The position numbers and the translations under genes were made by a program. The notes beneath the pieces were generated by a model. That model saw only the letters and a program-made list of their open reading frames with translations. It did not search any database and was not told the DNA's origin. Positions 62,641 to 64,000 of a stretch of 64,000 nt of DNA are shown here, piece by piece (position 1 is the first letter of the stretch; each line of letters starts with the position of its first letter). Source of the stretch: Cherax quadricarinatus (lineage: Eukaryota; Arthropoda; Malacostraca; Decapoda; Parastacidae); contig NC_091369.1 in NCBI RefSeq assembly GCF_038502225.1, positions 13,550,469 to 13,614,468 of the forward strand. Direction: 5' to 3'.

Positions 62641-62998
62641 CAAAACTTCCTCTTTTTAAACTATGTCATGTACTTGCAGAAATAAACAAAATTTCCTACC
62701 ATGATACTGTAACACGGAAAAAACATCTTCACACTTAAGTATATTACAAACACCGTTTTTTTCAGGGTCTTTGCCATTTTTTTTATATCTGTCTGGCGAC
62801 CTTACATATGTCAAAAAAAAAAAAAGAGGTATTGATTCAACCTCAGCATCCGGCTTCACAAATGAGGGTTGGCCCTCAGTATCTGGCCAGAAGGCGTACT
62901 GGACCGCCATCCATTTCCAGCTATAATCATCACTAACTGAGCCGAGGTACCCAGCCGCCTCCTGCGTTTTATGGTCAAGTTACGAGCAACGAAAAAAC
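62641..62998. other. Unassigned DNA
   Basis: An 84-codon minus-strand frame (62656-62910) shows no protein signature, and its A13 and T-run content argues against coding. No other feature seen. Confidence 0.45.
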
Positions 62999-63300
62999 GT
63001 TAAATTCAGGAATATCACTCCCTCACTCGTGGCCTCGTTCACTCCCTCACTCGTGGCCTCGTTCACTCCCTCACTCGTGGCCTCGTTCACTCCCTCACTC
63101 GTGGCCTCGTTCACTCCCTCACTCGTGGCCTCGTTCACTCCCTCACTCGTGGTCTCGTTCACTCCCTCACTCGTGGCCTCGTTCACTCCCTCACTCGTGG
63201 CCTCGTTCACTCCCCCACTCGTGGTCTTGTTCACTCACTCGTGGTCTCGTTTACTCCCTCACTCGTGGTCTCGTTCACTCACTCGTGGTCTCGTTCACTT
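62999..63300. repeat. 24-bp satellite, about 12 copies
   Basis: Units contain TCACTCGTGGCCTCGTTCAC and TCCC. GTGGTCTCG and shortened 16-bp units appear at the right end. In one frame it reads as an 8-residue repeat (SLVASFTP); not a gene. Confidence 0.95.
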
Positions 63301-63435
63301 ACTCATTTGTGCCCCTATTCACTCGCTCATTATTCATACACTCGTTCATTCGTTAACTTATACATTCGCTCATTCTCTCACTCATTAATGAGCTTAATAA
63401 CACAACCCTTACTTAATCTCACATTTCCTAACCCA

Positions 63436-63660
63436 TTTATAAAGTACACAGTACTTTATCCACAACGCCAGACTCGTTGTTCACTGCATGTGGCCTGGAT
63501 ATAACGAAATAACTGAAAACGAACCTGGTGCTCCGGGGTATGGGGAAACATCGTCTAGCTTCGGCTAGGCGCCCATACTTATCTGGAGTGTGCCGTCGTG
63601 GATAAAGTACTGTGTACTCTGAGGCAGATTTTGCAGGTTCGAGTCCTGCTGTGGGAGTAG
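63436..63660 (+). repeat. tRNA-like inverted-repeat unit
   Basis: AGTACACAGTACTTTATCC at 63439 and GGATAAAGTACTGTGTACT at 63602 are inverted copies ~140 bp apart. After the right one lies GCAGGTTCGAGTCCTGC, a B-box (GGTTCGAGTCC) in a 3-bp-extended hairpin as in tRNA T-arms. TAGCTTCGGCTAGG is another small hairpin. No complete tRNA fold is evident. Confidence 0.55.
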
Positions 63661-64000
63661 AGATAATGTTTGTAAATAACTTCGCCTGTTTCCGAATTGT
63701 TAAGCATATATCAATAACAACACTGCGACTAGCCGAGGAATCGAACCTCATGGTGAGCGAGAAACCACATGAGTTCTTCCTGTGTCCATTTACCCAACAT
63801 ATTGTGGGAAGCCTTACCAATGATTATTGAAGAGCTGATTGATCAAACACTGCACATATAGGACTCTGCTAGTCAGTTCTTTTCAGATTGTGTCAACAAA
63901 TACCCGGGCAAGAGCTCACATGCTGCACAGGATATCCAGTTTGCCACTGGCCACCCGGAGTATAGCATTCGTTAGTAAATTTAATGGTATGCATTTTTGC
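63661..64000. other. Unassigned DNA
   Basis: No gene recognised to the window end. Confidence 0.45.

Noticed and set aside
62656..62910. An 84-codon minus-strand frame as an exon
   Set aside because: It crosses a 13-A run and T-runs and shows no domain. I cannot support it.

Overview
This window is non-coding, repeat-saturated eukaryotic DNA. I recognise no cellular protein gene, rRNA gene or functional tRNA gene. The protein-coding signal is all reverse transcriptase, endonuclease or ORF1 sequence of non-LTR retrotransposons, and every copy is truncated or frameshifted. The repeat style (long GT, GA and TA tracts, dozens of minisatellites, CR1-type and RTE-type LINEs, tRNA-derived SINEs) suggests an arthropod. 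From memory of similar repeats I favour a decapod crustacean such as a crayfish, but that is inference.

Layout. 0-9.5 kb: minisatellites with units of 12, 72, 24, 32 and 28/31 bp and scattered short hairpin repeats. 9.7-13.4 kb: a MITE, a broken RTE-type LINE, a long foldback hairpin and an RTE fragment, all separated by TA tracts, then a tRNA-Gly-like SINE. 13.5-23.8 kb: old short repeats, inverted-repeat elements and simple repeats. 23.9-25.8 kb: a second RTE copy with an intact reading frame, followed by TA and another foldback. 26-29.3 kb: minisatellites, a CCAAT-box cluster and a SINE. 29.3-32.6 kb: a CR1-like LINE with the end of an SGNH-esterase ORF1. 33.3-47.7 kb: at least nine copies or pieces of a second CR1/L2-group LINE, here called family D-LINE, nearly all bounded by AC/GT tracts. 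One of them (39.2-43.5 kb) is close to full length. 47.2-53.3 kb: satellites, a MITE, a CR1 3' fragment and hairpin repeats. 53.5-59.4 kb: GGT/AGT-rich DNA, an ~85-copy 35-bp satellite and a 28/25-bp satellite. 59.5-64 kb: more short repeats, a fourth MITE, a 24-bp satellite and a tRNA-like inverted repeat.

How the parts relate. The two LINE groups sit in different microsatellites: D-LINE in AC/GT, RTE in TA. SINE copies end in the same ~45 bp tail as the RTE LINE, which suggests RTE-driven mobilisation. Several short repeat families (A, B and C below) share a small hairpin whose stem changes with compensation, followed directly by GAAACG. This recalls the core of a hammerhead ribozyme and is the most unusual signal here. 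Family labels A-G are mine and used only for this window.
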